Origin: Acetobacteraceae bacterium | Lineage (GTDB): Bacteria > Pseudomonadota > Alphaproteobacteria > Acetobacterales > Acetobacteraceae | Length of the DNA: 6,946 nucleotides | Reading direction: 5' to 3' | NCBI GenBank assembly: GCA_014377905.1 | Contig: JACMOQ010000003.1 | Span: 1-6,946, forward strand | Shown here: piece after piece, positions 6,248 through 6,946 of the stretch | How positions within the stretch are numbered: position 1 is the stretch's first letter | Layout: every line of letters starts with the position of its first letter | Notes under the pieces: generated by a model | Databases searched by the model: none | The model's input: the letters and a program-made list of their open reading frames with translations, nothing else | What the model was told of the DNA's origin: nothing | Made by a program: the position numbers and the translations under genes

Positions 6248-6946
6248 CTACCCGAATCCCAGGGCCTGACGCTGGCCCGCCCAGTCCATCGGCAGCCGGC
6301 TGTCATTGGCAAGCTTGTTGACGGTGAGCCCGACCGGCTGCCGACCGTTGAGGCGGGCGGTGACGATGTCGGGGGCGAGGACGCCAAGCCGGATAATGCG
6401 GGTGATGTAGGAGGCGGTCACATTTTCCGATGCCGCGAGTTCACCCACCCCCAGCCGCTCGGCCATCATGCGGTCGCGTAGCTGTTGGGCACGCAGGATC
6501 AGCTTGATCAGAGTTGGGTCTGGTTCGGCCGCGCCAGCTGCCCCCTCGACCAGCATCCGCATCTCTAGCCCGGCCCGTTTGAGACGTACGGGAATGGTGA
6601 GCAGCAATGGTGCCGCCAGAGGCGTGACCATCAGTTCTGCGGTAGCCTTTTTATGAACGGGCGACGCGTCACCTGACTTTGCATCGTCTTGGGTCATGTC
6701 GCCCGTATCGTCGGTGTCGCTGGTGACCCTTGAGCCCCGGGAGGGGCCGGACTCTCCAGGCGCTGCGGAGTCTATATATTGTATGGATTGTCTCGCGTGC
6801 TCAGCATCGCCGACATCGCCGACCTCGCCGGCATCGCAAGGATGACCAGTGCGGAGGTGGGCGATCAAAACAGCGGTGTCCAAGGCGAGGTCGATCCGCT
6901 TGGGATGGACCGTGATGCGAGATACCATCCGACGCAGCAAGGCCCG
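6248..6946 (-). CDS. Large serine recombinase / resolvase-family integrase, C-terminal part (5' end outside window)
   Basis: The last 232 codons of a gene entering from the right edge; the frame is open there, so no start is visible. The N-terminal catalytic serine, recombinase and zinc-ribbon domains are outside the window, so the call rests on the tail. The first visible residues, 'RRMVSRITVHPKRIDL', resemble the end of the recombinase core. A low-complexity Asp/Gly/Ser/Thr linker (about 35-105) follows, beginning with a Gly-Asp/Glu-Val/Ala repeat. Then comes the block 'LLLTIPVRLKRAGLEMRMLV' (about 114-133), a predicted helix-turn-helix (about 163-190, 'LGVGELAASENVTASYITRI'), and an end of the type '...AGQRQALGFG'. 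I recall this tail from 'recombinase family protein' entries of alphaproteobacteria, where the HTH probably aids DNA recognition. The gene runs toward tRNA-Ser across a 301-bp spacer, which suits an integrase at the end of its element. An alternative is a stranded remnant of an old element; the visible part is intact. Confidence 0.75.
   Translation of the reverse strand, partial: RALLRRMVSRITVHPKRIDLALDTAVLIAHLRTGHPCDAGEVGDVGDAEHARQSIQYIDSAAPGESGPSRGSRVTSDTDDTGDMTQDDAKSGDASPVHKKATAELMVTPLAAPLLLTIPVRLKRAGLEMRMLVEGAAGAAEPDPTLIKLILRAQQLRDRMMAERLGVGELAASENVTASYITRIIRLGVLAPDIVTARLNGRQPVGLTVNKLANDSRLPMDWAGQRQALGFG
6803..6838. repeat. Four imperfect 9-bp repeats in the recombinase linker
   Basis: Units at 6803-6811, 6812-6820, 6821-6829 and 6830-6838 share the pattern gaCaTCGCC. 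They are in codon phase and encode Gly-Asp/Glu-Val/Ala triplets on the minus strand ('GEVGDVGDA'). The repeat sits in the linker between the recombinase core and the C-terminal HTH block, where length changes of three residues should be tolerated. Confidence 0.7.

Noticed and set aside
6041..6481. 146-residue plus-strand ORF across the spacer and recombinase tail
   Set aside because: Antisense to the recombinase over much of its length and of no recognisable composition.
5947..6946. Direct repeat of the tRNA-Ser 3' end that would mark an attachment site
   Set aside because: Searched by eye for the T-arm and acceptor sequence to the right of the tRNA; none seen, so no att site is annotated.

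Overview
The window is high-GC DNA with Gram-negative, alphaproteobacterial content. The evidence is an outer-membrane LPS assembly gene (lptD) fused head-to-tail to an lptG-type permease gene, a tRNA-Ser with encoded CCA, and a recombinase C-terminus of a type I associate with alphaproteobacterial mobile DNA. A placement in Rhodospirillales/Acetobacterales or Sphingomonadales is possible, but nothing here settles the order.

Layout. Minus strand 1-2565: lptG (1453-2565) is followed with zero spacing by lptD (start at 1452, C-terminal part beyond base 1). Together they encode part of the machine that pulls lipopolysaccharide from the inner membrane and inserts it in the outer membrane. Minus strand 2613-4046: an FAD-linked 2-hydroxy-acid dehydrogenase of the GlcD / D-2-hydroxyglutarate dehydrogenase type, 47 bp upstream of lptG and in the same direction. 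The lptF partner that usually precedes lptG is absent from that position. 4047-4210: a divergent, AT-rich intergenic region with two perfect 8-bp-arm inverted repeats. It lies upstream of a small plus-strand gene (4211-4564) for a secreted or membrane-anchored protein of unknown function. Minus strand 4624-5724: an alpha-methylacyl-CoA racemase of the CaiB/BaiF family, convergent with the small gene.

Plus strand 5857-5946: tRNA-Ser(GGA) with a plausible promoter and a downstream hairpin. Then comes about 300 bp without a credible gene, containing an interrupted 12-bp inverted repeat. The window ends in the last 232 codons of a large serine recombinase on the minus strand (6248 to beyond 6946), whose 3' end faces the tRNA. 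A tRNA followed by a recombinase suggests the edge of an integrated element. The other end and any duplicated tRNA tail are not in view, so this remains an inference.

Most of the window is ordinary chromosomal housekeeping DNA. The places most worth a second look are the tRNA-Ser/recombinase junction, the divergent operator-like region with its orphan small gene, and the unusual gene order upstream of lptG.
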